From: Bacteroides uniformis
GTDB taxonomy: Bacteria; Bacteroidota; Bacteroidia; Bacteroidales; Bacteroidaceae
Length of the DNA: 64,000 bases
Assembly (NCBI RefSeq): GCF_025147485.1
Contig: NZ_CP102263.1
Location: forward strand, 2,121,501-2,185,500
Direction: 5' to 3'
Shown here: piece by piece, positions 27,898 to 36,920 of the stretch
How positions within the stretch are numbered: position 1 is the first letter of the stretch
Layout of the letters: the number at the start of each line of letters is the position of its first letter
Made by a program: the position numbers and the translations under genes
The notes under the pieces: generated by a model
What the model was told of the DNA's origin: nothing
Database searches by the model: none
What the model saw: the letters and a program-made list of their open reading frames with translations, nothing else

Positions 27898-29049
27898 ATG
27901 AGGAAAAATTTCTTTTATGCGGCAGCTTTGGTATTAGGGCTGGCATTTACGGCTACTGCTTGTAGCGATGATGATGACAACAGTACAGTTAATCCTGCTG
28001 ACATTGAGTATAACTCGGAGAATGCGGCAAGTTGGCACAACTACATGAGAAATGTGGCGGCTTTGTTGAAGGCAGATGCCACCAATCTTTATGATTCTTG
28101 GAATACGAGTTATAAGGGTGGGGCAAGTTTTGCAACTTCCTTCAAAGCTCATAATGGTGCCTATAACTTTTCAAGTGCCTGGAACTGTATAGAGCAGGTT
28201 ATCGACGGTTGTGTTGAAATCTCCAATGAGGTAGGTGAGACGAAGATTGGTGATCCATATAATAAATATATGGCAAACAATGTTACAGAGGCCCTCTATG
28301 CTGTTGAGTCATGGTATAGCTGGCATTCCCGTGATGATTATACCAATAATATTTACTCAATCCGCAATGCCTATTACGGCTCTTTGGACGGTAAGGTGAG
28401 CGACAAGTCAATTTCAAAATTGGTGGCTGGAGTCAATGCGGAGTTGGATATGAAAGTGTCGGCAGCTATCACTACGGCAGCATCGGCTATTCAGGCTATT
28501 CCCCAACCTTTCCGTAATAATATCAACAGTCAGGAAACGGTAGCGGCTATCAAGGCTTGTGAAGAACTGGAAAGTGTATTGGATAAGGAGTTGAAACCTT
28601 ATATCAGGGACAATAGCACCATTAACAGCAATGAAGCACTTGACCCGATTGTTGAAAATTATGTCAATGTTGTGGTTTTGCCTACCTATAAGGATTTGAA
28701 GGAGAAGAATAGTACGCTGTATGACGCTGTGGTGGCTCTTGCCAACAATCCCTCTAACAGTGCTTTTGAGACGGCATGCAATGCTTGGATAACAGCCCGT
28801 GAACCTTGGGAGGAAAGTGAGGCGTTCCTATTTGGGCCGGTGGATGAGCTGGGACTTGACCCGAATATGGATAGTTGGCCTTTGGACCAGAACGCCATTG
28901 TCCAGATTCTGAATTCCCAGAAATGGGGCGATTTGGAATGGAGCGAGGGTGATGATGATGCAAAAGTTGAATCTGCCCAAAATGTACGCGGATTCCATAC
29001 TTTGGAATTCCTGCTTTTCAAGGATGGCAAGCCTCGTACAGTTAAATAA
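27898..29049 (+). CDS. Imelysin-family lipoprotein (M75 peptidase-like, iron-associated)
   Basis: A 383-residue lipoprotein (signal ending ATAC, about Cys22, then an Asp-rich stretch). The imelysin hallmark GxHxxE is present near the C-terminus as GFHTLE (His367, Glu370). The rest is helical. Imelysin-like proteins (EfeO/IrpA family) are periplasmic or surface proteins linked to iron uptake; the peptidase name is historical and activity is doubtful. It lies between a porin and a di-haem protein, which in other bacteria is a known iron-uptake grouping. An imperfect long hairpin follows the stop. Confidence 0.88.
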   Translation: MRKNFFYAAALVLGLAFTATACSDDDDNSTVNPADIEYNSENAASWHNYMRNVAALLKADATNLYDSWNTSYKGGASFATSFKAHNGAYNFSSAWNCIEQVIDGCVEISNEVGETKIGDPYNKYMANNVTEALYAVESWYSWHSRDDYTNNIYSIRNAYYGSLDGKVSDKSISKLVAGVNAELDMKVSAAITTAASAIQAIPQPFRNNINSQETVAAIKACEELESVLDKELKPYIRDNSTINSNEALDPIVENYVNVVVLPTYKDLKEKNSTLYDAVVALANNPSNSAFETACNAWITAREPWEESEAFLFGPVDELGLDPNMDSWPLDQNAIVQILNSQKWGDLEWSEGDDDAKVESAQNVRGFHTLEFLLFKDGKPRTVK

Positions 29050-29071
29050 GAATTATTTATAAACAATACTC

Positions 29072-29115
29072 AAGAAGTAAAGGGGAGGATTTGGAGAATC
29101 CTGCCTTTACTTCTT
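29072..29115 (+). terminator. Long intra-operon hairpin between imelysin and di-haem genes
   Basis: AAGAAGTAAAGG (29072-29083) pairs perfectly with CCTTTACTTCTT (29104-29115), and an inner hairpin AGGATT/AATCCT (29086-29091, 29097-29102) stacks within. Only TTT then TGGC follows, so termination would be partial. It may act as an attenuator or an mRNA stability element that sets the ratio of the two halves of the operon. Confidence 0.55.
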
Positions 29116-29155
29116 TGGCATGTTTGGATATGCCATTATTAAAAAGTAGATAAAG

Positions 29156-30592
29156 ATGATGAATCGTTTAATGAGATATTCATGTCTTCTCCTTTGTTTG
29201 TCGGCAGGTTTGACTGCTTGTGATGATGATGGGATTGACGTGTTGGATATAGAGATTCCTGAAGGATACGCTCTGTCTGCCGGAACGTCCACAATCTTCA
29301 TGAATTCATCTAAGGCCTATGATTCACCGGCAGACTGGGTGTCGGGTGTTTACAACAGTCGCTTTAATGATGGTGACGGGCTTTACGATGATGTGCGTAC
29401 GAGTAGCAATGGCATGGGAGGTGGTCTTGGCCCGGTCTATGCGGGGTATTCTTGTGGCAGTTGTCATCGTAATGCCGGCCGTACCAAACCGACGCTGTGG
29501 AGTGAAGGTGGATCGGGTAGTTACGGGTTTTCCTCGATGCTGGTTTATATAAGCCGCAAGAATGGTGCGTTTTTTCAGGATTATGGTCGTGTCCTCCATG
29601 ACCAGGCAATTTATGGAGTGAAACCGGAGGGGAAGCTTTCTGTGGAGTATACTTATGAGACTTTTACCTTTCCCGACGGAGAGAAGTATGAACTTTGCAG
29701 ACCGGCTTATTCCATATCCGAATGGTATGCTGACAGTATAAAGCCTGAAGATATGTTCTGTACGGTGCGTATCCCGTTGAGACATGTCGGTATGGGGCAA
29801 ATGATGGCTTTGGAACCTACGGAGATTGAAGCGCTTGCTGCAAAAAGTAATTATCCGGAGTATGGTATAAGTGGCCGTTGCAATTACATTACCGAACGTG
29901 GTGTGAGAAGCTTGGGGCTGTCGGGAAATAAGGCTCAACATGCGGATTTGACTGTTGAACTTGGTTTTTCAAGTGATATGGGTGTTACCAATAGCCGCTA
30001 TCCGGAAGAGATATGCGAGGGGCAGTCCCAGGTGAATCAAGGCAGCATGATGGGGCTTTCTTATGCCCAGTTGGATGTTTCTACAGAAGATATGGAAGAT
30101 GTTGACTTGTATATGCAGAGTCTTGGTGTTCCTGCACGGCGTAATGTGAATGACCCGCAGGTGATAAGGGGAGAACAGAATTTCTATAAAGCCAAGTGCC
30201 ATCTTTGCCATGTCACCACGTTGCATACCAAGCCTCGGGGCTCCGTGCTGTTGAACGGTACCCGTTTGCCATGGTTGGGAAGTCAGACAATTCACCCCTA
30301 TTCGGATTTTTTGCTGCATGATATGGGCTCCGAAATTATGGGAGTCGGTCTGAATGACAACTATGTAAGTGGGTTGGCGCGTGGCAATGAATGGCGCACT
30401 ACTCCGCTTTGGGGTATCGGGCTTCAGGAAAAGGTAAACGGACATACCTACTTCTTGCACGATGGTCGTGCTCGCAATCTTGTTGAAGCCATAATGTGGC
30501 ATGGGGGAGAGGGAGAAGCATCGAAAAATCTCTTTAAGAACATGAGTAAGGATGACCGTGATGCCCTGATTGTATTTTTAAATTCACTTTAG
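29156..30592 (+). CDS. Di-haem oxidoreductase-like (DUF1111 family) lipoprotein
   Basis: A 478-residue lipoprotein (LTAC, Cys22). Two CxxCH haem-binding motifs are seen: Cys100-Cys103-His104 (CGSCH) and Cys348-Cys351-His352 (CHLCH). The flanking RGEQNFYKAKC and PYSDFLLHDMG segments are typical of the di-haem thiol-oxidoreductase-like family often found beside imelysin. It would act in the periplasm or at the surface, perhaps reducing or oxidising the iron source. Haem attachment needs a cytochrome c synthase, and a fused ResB-CcsA gene lies at the end of the same gene series. ATG 29156 is followed at once by a second ATG. Confidence 0.85.
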   Translation: MMNRLMRYSCLLLCLSAGLTACDDDGIDVLDIEIPEGYALSAGTSTIFMNSSKAYDSPADWVSGVYNSRFNDGDGLYDDVRTSSNGMGGGLGPVYAGYSCGSCHRNAGRTKPTLWSEGGSGSYGFSSMLVYISRKNGAFFQDYGRVLHDQAIYGVKPEGKLSVEYTYETFTFPDGEKYELCRPAYSISEWYADSIKPEDMFCTVRIPLRHVGMGQMMALEPTEIEALAAKSNYPEYGISGRCNYITERGVRSLGLSGNKAQHADLTVELGFSSDMGVTNSRYPEEICEGQSQVNQGSMMGLSYAQLDVSTEDMEDVDLYMQSLGVPARRNVNDPQVIRGEQNFYKAKCHLCHVTTLHTKPRGSVLLNGTRLPWLGSQTIHPYSDFLLHDMGSEIMGVGLNDNYVSGLARGNEWRTTPLWGIGLQEKVNGHTYFLHDGRARNLVEAIMWHGGEGEASKNLFKNMSKDDRDALIVFLNSL

Positions 30593-30621
30593 AACTAATA
30601 AGCTTTATATAAAAAGTAATT

Positions 30622-31833
30622 ATGAAGAAATTTTTATATGTCGCCATGCTGGCTGTTTTGCCTTTGACCGCTATGGCGCAACATGAGGAAGATACGGAGA
30701 ATGGTGTAGTGTCATTGGCCGGAAGAGAAGGTTTTACCATTGAAACAAAGAAAGGTGATTTTGTTTTCAAGCCTTATCTGTTGGTACAAACGAGTGCTAA
30801 TTTCAATTGGTATGATGATGAAGGCTTGGATAAGGCTTATAACCAAGATAATATTGCCAATTCGGGTTTTTCCATTCCTTATGCCGTACTTGGCTTTACT
30901 GGCAAGGCTTTTGGAAAAGTAGCTTTCAATCTGTCCATCAATGCTGCTGCAAGTGGAGGAGCGCTGTTACAGCAGGCGTGGTTTGATGTACAGCTGAAAA
31001 AACAATTTGCGATTCGTGTCGGAAAGTTCAAGACTCCATTTTCGCATGCCTATCTGACAACTCTTGGCGAAACACTGCTTCCCCAGTTGCCGGTTTCTCT
31101 GACGTCTTCTGTAATTTTGCCTTATTCGTTGAATGCCGTGACGCCTAATATCGGTACGGGATTTGACCTGGGTGTTGAAATTCACGGTCTGGTGGCAGAT
31201 AAGTTCGGTTATGAAGTCGGCTTGTTCAATGGAACCGGAGCTTCCGTGAATACAGCTTCAAAGACGATGAGTGATGACTGGCATATCCCTTCATTGCTGT
31301 ATGCCGGACGTCTGACTTATATGCCCAAGGGGGTGATGCCTTCCACACAAGGTAATCCTAACCGTTTGAACGAGGATAAGATATTATTCGGTCTTTCGGG
31401 TTCTATCAATGTGGAGAGTGAAAATGAGAGTACCAATGATACCCGTGTGGGGTTGGAATTTGCCATGTTGAAGAACAAGCTCTATCTGGCGGCTGAAGCT
31501 TATTATATGAATGTAGGTTTCACCAAACGGCAAAAGATAAATGAATCGTATAGCTTTTTAGGCGGTTATGTGCAAGGTGGTTACTTTGTCGCTCCCCGCC
31601 TACAGCTTGCCGCACGCTACGATATCTTCAATCGTAACGGTACGGATGACGACGGTTTCCTGAATATGCCTGCTGTAGGTATGAATTACTTTTTCAGAGG
31701 ATGCAACCTGAAATTGCAGGCAATGTATCAGTATGTAGCCCGTTGGGGACACGACACGCAGCTCGACCGTGATAATGATAATTTAGGTCTGGCCACTCAC
31801 TCTGCCACGGTGATGCTTCAATATACATTCTAA
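30622..31833 (+). CDS. Second porin (phosphate-selective O/P-like) outer-membrane protein
   Basis: A 403-residue protein with a signal peptide (MAQ-type end, AMAQH) and barrel strands such as FVFKPYLLVQTSANFNWY, QFAIRVGKFKTPFSHAYL and SATVMLQYTF, which ends in Phe. The RVGKFKTPFS segment is typical of OprP-like porins. It sits 29 bases after the di-haem gene and directly abuts the haem lipoprotein gene, so the operon encodes two different barrels. The two porins are only distantly alike, so this is not a recent duplication. Confidence 0.82.
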   Translation: MKKFLYVAMLAVLPLTAMAQHEEDTENGVVSLAGREGFTIETKKGDFVFKPYLLVQTSANFNWYDDEGLDKAYNQDNIANSGFSIPYAVLGFTGKAFGKVAFNLSINAAASGGALLQQAWFDVQLKKQFAIRVGKFKTPFSHAYLTTLGETLLPQLPVSLTSSVILPYSLNAVTPNIGTGFDLGVEIHGLVADKFGYEVGLFNGTGASVNTASKTMSDDWHIPSLLYAGRLTYMPKGVMPSTQGNPNRLNEDKILFGLSGSINVESENESTNDTRVGLEFAMLKNKLYLAAEAYYMNVGFTKRQKINESYSFLGGYVQGGYFVAPRLQLAARYDIFNRNGTDDDGFLNMPAVGMNYFFRGCNLKLQAMYQYVARWGHDTQLDRDNDNLGLATHSATVMLQYTF

Positions 31834-31857
31834 ATGAAGTCAGGAAAGGATTCGTCT

Positions 31858-32574
31858 ATGAAAAAATACATTCTTTTCTTTTTTCTGCCCGTGCTTCTTA
31901 TAGGTCTGCATGCATGCGATGAGGGGAGAATTTATGAGAATGCCGTAGTGGCCACGGGTGAAGGACGCACAGTGAAGATGACAGGCCGGATTAGTGGTGT
32001 GGATAAGTGGTCGGGCGACTATAGTGTGGTAGTGGCAGGATTTGATGATGAAAGCGATTATGCCATTGTTTCAAAGGTTGTTCCGGCATCCGAATCGGAT
32101 AATGATGAAATCCAGTTGACAATGTCCGGCATAACGGATGAGGTGACAACTGTCGAGCTATGTGTAATCAATAAGTTGAGGAAGCGCATTGTCAGTTTGG
32201 TGGCAATGGAATGTACTGAAATCGCTGATACTATACTTATGGATGCAGGAACAGTTGATGCAAGTATGTACAATGCCATTCAACAAAAAATATTCAATGC
32301 CACTTGTACGGCTTGCCATGGTCTTAGCACCACTCCGGGTGGTGGCTTGAATCTGCTGGAAGGACATAGCCATGCTGATCTGGTCAACCGGGCTTCAACG
32401 ACGGTGGACGGTAAAATGAGGGTTATGCCCGGCAATGCGTCAGAAAGTGTCTTGCATCTCATATTGGGTACGGACATCAGCTCGGATTGGCGTATAGACC
32501 ATTCTCAGATGATAACCTCATCTGATATGCAGTCTTTGATTGGCAACTGGATTGACGATGGTGCACAGCCGTAA
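31858..32574 (+). CDS. Mono-haem c-type cytochrome-like lipoprotein
   Basis: 238 residues from ATG 31858, preceded by AGGAAAGG; this start gives a good lipoprotein signal (FFFLPVLLIGLHAC, Cys20). The frame also has an ATG at 31834 right after the preceding stop, adding eight residues. A single CxxCH motif, Cys150-Cys153-His154 (CTACH), lies in a cytochrome-c-like C-terminal domain with RVMPGNASESVL giving a possible axial Met. The N-terminal part is a beta-rich region without a recognised family. It likely passes electrons to or from the di-haem protein at the envelope. Confidence 0.75.
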   Translation: MKKYILFFFLPVLLIGLHACDEGRIYENAVVATGEGRTVKMTGRISGVDKWSGDYSVVVAGFDDESDYAIVSKVVPASESDNDEIQLTMSGITDEVTTVELCVINKLRKRIVSLVAMECTEIADTILMDAGTVDASMYNAIQQKIFNATCTACHGLSTTPGGGLNLLEGHSHADLVNRASTTVDGKMRVMPGNASESVLHLILGTDISSDWRIDHSQMITSSDMQSLIGNWIDDGAQP

Positions 32575-32639
32575 TAATGATGGGCCTTACTGGTAATACC
32601 GGTACTTTTTTGAACAACAACGACTAATTGATATTTAAT

Positions 32640-33794
32640 ATGAAAAATAAACAACAACAAACTAATCAATTGGAGAATACCTTAACCGAAATCTTTAAAT
32701 ATGAGGTAGAAGCGGGTGTTTCGGAATATCATGTAATGATTCATGCCACCAGACCGGAAGCGACTTATGAAGAACAGCTGAATGCGGTGGTCGACACTTA
32801 CTGCCAACTACGTGAAAGTGAGCTACAAGGTGCTGTTGCCATCTTTAAACGCTACTTTCTAAGTGACGCCGCCAATCAGGCAGATATGCTACTGGCGCTT
32901 TCGGCAGAATGTTCGGATTGTGCACTCTCCGTGGTAGAGCAGCCGCCGTTGAACGGTACAAAGATTGCACTGTGGGTCTATCTGCAGAAAGGTGTGGAAA
33001 CACAGGTACTTCATAACGGATTGTTCGAAGTGAGACATGGCGCCTACCGTCACCTTTGGGGAGGCGGCTCTTTCAATCGTGCCGCCAATTCGGAATACCA
33101 GACCCGTCTGCTGTTGAATGACTATGTGATGCAGCTGATGGAACAGGGCTGCAAGCTGGCTGATAATTGCATACGTACCTGGTTCTTTGTACAGAACGTG
33201 GATGTGAATTATACCGGAGTGGTGAAGGCGCGTAATGAGGTGTTTGTTACCCAGGACTTGACGGAGAAGACTCATTATATTTCCAGTACCGGTATCGGTG
33301 GCCGTCATGCCGACCCAAAAGTGACGGTTCAGATGGATACTTATGCTGTAGATGGTTTGAAATCTGAACAAATTCACTACCTTTACGCACCGACACATCT
33401 GAATCCCACATACGAATACGGTGTGAGTTTCGAGCGAGGTACGTATGTGGATTATGGCGACCGTCGCCAGGTGTTTATTTCGGGTACTGCGAGCATCAAT
33501 AATAAAGGTGAGGTGGTATATCCCGGGGACATTCGCAAGCAGACGGAACGTATGTGGGAGAATGTGGAGGCTTTGTTGAAAGAGGCTGGCTGTACGTTTG
33601 ATGATTTAGGACAGATGATTGTTTATCTGCGGGATGTTGCTGACTATACCGTGGTCAAAGGAATGTATGACGAGCGTTTTCCGGATACTCCGAGAGTGTT
33701 TGTATATGCTCCCGTATGTCGTCCGGGTTGGCTGATAGAGATGGAATGTATGGGAGTCAAGTCTTTAGAAAACAAGGAGTTTGCTCCATATTGA
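32640..33794 (+). CDS. Rid/YjgF-fold protein (chorismatase-like architecture)
   Basis: 384 residues from ATG 32640; the frame opens at a TTG 12 bases earlier but ATG is preferred. The C-terminal about 130 residues form a YjgF/RidA-like domain (RQVFISGTASINNKGEVVYPGDI, LKEAGCTFDDLGQMIVYLRDVADY, RPGWLIEMECMGV), and the N-terminal two-thirds look like a diverged second copy. This two-fold arrangement is that of FkbO/Hyg5-type chorismatases, but no substrate residues can be assigned with certainty. It lies 65 bases after the haem lipoprotein and 28 bases before CcsBA, so it may belong to the operon. How it serves haem proteins is unclear. Confidence 0.65.
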   Translation: MKNKQQQTNQLENTLTEIFKYEVEAGVSEYHVMIHATRPEATYEEQLNAVVDTYCQLRESELQGAVAIFKRYFLSDAANQADMLLALSAECSDCALSVVEQPPLNGTKIALWVYLQKGVETQVLHNGLFEVRHGAYRHLWGGGSFNRAANSEYQTRLLLNDYVMQLMEQGCKLADNCIRTWFFVQNVDVNYTGVVKARNEVFVTQDLTEKTHYISSTGIGGRHADPKVTVQMDTYAVDGLKSEQIHYLYAPTHLNPTYEYGVSFERGTYVDYGDRRQVFISGTASINNKGEVVYPGDIRKQTERMWENVEALLKEAGCTFDDLGQMIVYLRDVADYTVVKGMYDERFPDTPRVFVYAPVCRPGWLIEMECMGVKSLENKEFAPY

Positions 33795-33822
33795 TTTTTT
33801 ACTTTTAATTGATAGCTCTTAA

Positions 33823-35874
33823 TTGAAAAAGTTTCTCATAGCTGTTTATGGTTGTTTGCTGCTCTTACTTGCTGCAACTACGTTTGTAGAGCAGACATAC
33901 AGTACGGATTTTGTAGAAAAGCATGTTTATCATACGATTTGGTTCTGTTGTTTGTGGGGAGCCCTTGCTGCGATGACTGTTGTTGTGCTTGTAAGACAGC
34001 GGTTGTGGCGGCGTCTCCCGACGTTGTTGTTGCATGGCTCCTTCCTCGTGATTTTGGCGGGAGCCATGACTACGTTTCTTTGTGGCCGAAAAGGATATGT
34101 GCATCTTACTGTCGGCAGTGAGGTGAACTGCTTTTTGGAACAAGACGGCAGGCAGGTTGTAGAGTTACCGTTCACCTTACGTCTGGACAGTTTCCGGATT
34201 GAGTACTATCCGGGTACGGATGCTCCTGCAGATTATATCAGCTATATTCACGGTGAGACGCCCGTCTCCATGAACCGTATTCTTTCACGGCAGGGGTTTC
34301 GCTTTTATCAGTCTTCCTTTGATGAGGATATGCAGGGGAGCTGGCTGACAGTGAATTATGACCCGTGGGGGATAGGGATTACCTATAGTGGATACCTCTT
34401 GTTAGGTGTCTCCATGCTCTGGATGCTGGTCAGCCGGGGCGGAGAGTTCCGCAGGCTGCTGAGGCATCCGTTGTTGAAGAAGGGAGGAATGTTTGTTCTA
34501 TTGTTGCTGTGTCTGGGAAGTGGGGTACATGCGCAGAAGAGAAGCCTTCCGGCACTGGCACGCAAGCAGGCGGATAGTCTTGCCCGTAAGCAGGTGATTT
34601 ATAATGACCGTGTGGTTCCTTTCAATACCCTTGCGCGCGATTTTGTACTGAAACTGACGGGAAAATCGTCTTATGGAGGCATGACGCCGGAGCAGGTGAT
34701 TGGCGGATGGCTTCTGCGTCCGGAGGTTTGGCAGAATGAGCCGATGATTTATATCAAAAACGAGGCACTCCGTCGTCTGCTTCATTTGGAGACACCCTAT
34801 GCATGTCTGGCTGATTTGTTCGACGGTGAGAAGTATCGCTTGCAGAAGTTCTGGAAGGGGAAGCAAGACCATCATCAGAAAATGACTTCTCTGGAAAAGG
34901 CCATTGTAGAGGCGGATGAAAAGGTGGGACTGATTTTGATGCTCCAAAATGGTACATTGATTCGTCCTTTGCCGGAAGACGGGAGTGTGGAGCCTGTTTC
35001 CGATACTAAAATACAAGCCGAATTGCTGTATAACCGTATTCCTTTCAGCAAATTGCTGTTCATGTTCAACCTTACGGTGGGGATGCTGGCTTTCTTCCGT
35101 CTGCTGTATCGCGGCCTGCGCCGTTCGTCGGCATTGTCAGACTCTTCCGGTAGGATTGTAGCGCTCTCTTTCTCTTCGCGTTTGGCAGATACTTTTTTCC
35201 CGTTTTCTCTTTATGCGGCGTTTCTCTTTCAGCTCTTCGGGTATGGTCTGAGGTGGTACATCGGCGGGCGTATCCCGTTGGGTAATGGATACGAAACGAT
35301 GCAGTTCATGGCATTGTGTGCGCTGTTCCTGGCTTGTCTGTTTCGGCGGCGCTTCCCGTTTATGGTGCCTTTCGGTTTTTTGCTGTCCGGTTTTGCCTTA
35401 CTGGTGTCCTATTTGGGACAGATGAATCCCCAAATCACTCCCTTGATGCCCGTGCTCGTTTCTCCGTGGCTCAGTACGCATGTGTCGTTGATAATGATGT
35501 CTTATGCTTTGTTTGCCTTTATGATGCTGAACGGCATACTGGCATTGTGTCTTCGCCGTTCAGCCCGGATGTTGATGCTGCTCAGCCGATTGCTGCTTTA
35601 TCCCGCCGTTTTCTTTTTGGGAGCCGGCATTTTTCTGGGTGCGGTTTGGGCCAATGCTTCTTGGGGGCGTTATTGGGCTTGGGACCCGAAGGAAGTATGG
35701 GCGCTGATTACCTTTATGGTTTATGGAGCGGCGTTCCATGCGCGCAGCCTGCGCATTTTCCGCAGTCCGTTATTCTTCCATATCTATATGATTGTTGCCT
35801 TTCTGACAGTCCTGATGACCTATTTCGGGGTGAACTACATCCTTGGAGGAATGCACAGCTATGCCAATGCCTGA
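33823..35874 (+). CDS. Fused ResB-CcsA (CcsBA) cytochrome c synthase
   Basis: A 683-residue polytopic protein of system II cytochrome c biogenesis. The N-terminal ResB part has helices at about 3-20, 35-57 and 65-85 and a periplasmic domain. The C-terminal CcsA part contains the haem-handling WAWD motif in WGRYWAWDPKEVW (about 613-625) and conserved His residues on both sides. It carries haem to the periplasm and attaches it to CxxCH motifs of the two cytochromes encoded just upstream. The apparent start is TTG (33823), with no nearby ATG in frame, so the true start codon is uncertain. Bacteroidetes commonly use this fused form. Confidence 0.85.
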   Translation: MKKFLIAVYGCLLLLLAATTFVEQTYSTDFVEKHVYHTIWFCCLWGALAAMTVVVLVRQRLWRRLPTLLLHGSFLVILAGAMTTFLCGRKGYVHLTVGSEVNCFLEQDGRQVVELPFTLRLDSFRIEYYPGTDAPADYISYIHGETPVSMNRILSRQGFRFYQSSFDEDMQGSWLTVNYDPWGIGITYSGYLLLGVSMLWMLVSRGGEFRRLLRHPLLKKGGMFVLLLLCLGSGVHAQKRSLPALARKQADSLARKQVIYNDRVVPFNTLARDFVLKLTGKSSYGGMTPEQVIGGWLLRPEVWQNEPMIYIKNEALRRLLHLETPYACLADLFDGEKYRLQKFWKGKQDHHQKMTSLEKAIVEADEKVGLILMLQNGTLIRPLPEDGSVEPVSDTKIQAELLYNRIPFSKLLFMFNLTVGMLAFFRLLYRGLRRSSALSDSSGRIVALSFSSRLADTFFPFSLYAAFLFQLFGYGLRWYIGGRIPLGNGYETMQFMALCALFLACLFRRRFPFMVPFGFLLSGFALLVSYLGQMNPQITPLMPVLVSPWLSTHVSLIMMSYALFAFMMLNGILALCLRRSARMLMLLSRLLLYPAVFFLGAGIFLGAVWANASWGRYWAWDPKEVWALITFMVYGAAFHARSLRIFRSPLFFHIYMIVAFLTVLMTYFGVNYILGGMHSYANA

Positions 35875-35936
35875 TTTGTGGGTGGTTCTACCTATTTATG
35901 ATGACAGACTTGTTTTATTATACCTAATTTAAGTGA

Positions 35937-35967
35937 TTGCGTACTGTCTGCCGATGCCTTATCTTTG
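35937..35967 (+). promoter_or_regulatory. Candidate Bacteroides promoter with no following gene
   Basis: TTG at 35937-35939 and TATCTTTG at 35960-35967 have a 20-base gap. No ORF of any size follows on the + strand before a strong terminator about 65 bases further on, so it would make only a short RNA. Confidence 0.45.
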
Positions 35968-35973
35968 CAACAT

Positions 35974-36070
35974 CAGATTTGAATGAATTAGTTAGTCATA
36001 ATTACGTAACCACTTTTATGAAGATAAAAGGATCCCCGCTTCCCGATGTGATATCGTGAAGCGGGGATTT
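35974..36070 (+). ncRNA. Candidate small RNA
   Basis: The stretch between the promoter-like element and a perfect 11-base-pair terminator hairpin would give a transcript of about 95-100 bases. It contains only a 13-codon ATG frame (36018-36059) that runs into the hairpin, with no clear ribosome site. The remainder of the 430-base gap (36071-36305) shows no gene, only an imperfect TTTCCCTA/TAGGGAAA hairpin near 36256-36290. It could instead be just the leader of a lost gene, or the terminator of the CcsBA transcript. Confidence 0.35.
36032..36070 (+). terminator. Rho-independent terminator
   Basis: ATCCCCGCTTC (36032-36042) pairs perfectly with GAAGCGGGGAT (36058-36068), with a 15-base loop and TT following. 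It ends either the cytochrome operon or the candidate small RNA. Confidence 0.7.
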
Positions 36071-36305
36071 GTGTATGGCGTGACGGATACTGTGGGTAAG
36101 GTTGGATAAGGATACTTGTGGGGCATAAAGAGTCATAGGATGGGGAGGGATGACATAGGGGATGAGCTTTGTCTTCAAGCACAAGATAAACCTTAATCAA
36201 TAGGCAGAGGGCTTTTCCCGTATGGAGGAGCATACTTTTGCAAGGGATTCATCCGGTTTTTCCCTATAGGCCGCAGCGGGTAGGGAAACGGTTGCCGGAA
36301 GAATC

Positions 36306-36920
36306 TTATAGAGAGTCCTTGATGTCGCTCAATTCTACCAGCTTGTTGACAATAGCGTAGATGGTGAGCCCTGCCGGAGAATGTATCTGCAGTTTGCGTG
36401 CAATGTTACGGCGATGGGTAATGACGGTATGGATGGAGAGGTAGAGTTTGTCGGCGATGGCTTTGTTGGTCATGCCCTTCACAACGCAGGTGATGATTTC
36501 CTTTTCGCGCTGGCTCAGGGTTTCTTGTTCGCTGTCTTTTTCCTCTTCCTCCTCGGTGTGTAGCAAGTGGTTGATTTTGGAGGCGATGACATCTACGTCA
36601 TCGCACATGGCGAAGTTCTCGTCATATTCCTTCAATATGTTGTTGTCGATGACGGAGCATACCATAGCAATGTACTTGATACCGGATTTTCCGTGTTCTG
36701 CCTTGAAGGCGGGCAGGTCGAACCAGCCACCGAAAGTGGGGTTGATGATGATAATGTCTGCCGGATGCATGTGAATGTAGTTCTGCAGCGATTCCGGAGA
36801 AGAAACCTCAATAGGGTGTGCATTCAAGTTGGGAATACGCTTCAAAACAGCCGTCAGGCCACTCCGGATGATGACCGAAGTTTCTGCAATGACAATCTTC
36901 AAAGAAGTATTATTGTTCAT
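36306..36920 (-). CDS. LuxR-family regulator with degenerate receiver domain
   Basis: A 204-residue protein. The N-terminal about 120 residues have the receiver fold (KIVIAETSVIIRSGLTAVL, then IIIINPTFGG), but the phospho-acceptor position after the third strand holds Asn-Pro rather than Asp, so ordinary phosphorylation is unlikely. The C-terminal HTH (LSQREKEIITCVVKGMTNKA, then IHTVITHRRNIARKL) is a standard LuxR/FixJ domain. It overlaps the 3' end of the RIC-type gene by 11 bases, so both are made together. It could sense redox or NO stress through a partner rather than a kinase; that is inference. Confidence 0.82.
   Translation of the reverse strand: MNNNTSLKIVIAETSVIIRSGLTAVLKRIPNLNAHPIEVSSPESLQNYIHMHPADIIIINPTFGGWFDLPAFKAEHGKSGIKYIAMVCSVIDNNILKEYDENFAMCDDVDVIASKINHLLHTEEEEEKDSEQETLSQREKEIITCVVKGMTNKAIADKLYLSIHTVITHRRNIARKLQIHSPAGLTIYAIVNKLVELSDIKDSL

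Noticed and set aside
36229..36240. TACTTTTG as a further promoter
   Set aside because: No -33 element lies at the right distance, and it would read into the 3' end of an opposing gene.
36256..36290. Terminator for the LuxR gene on the minus strand
   Set aside because: A TTTCCCTA/TAGGGAAA hairpin exists, but no T run follows on the minus strand, so it is not a convincing terminator.
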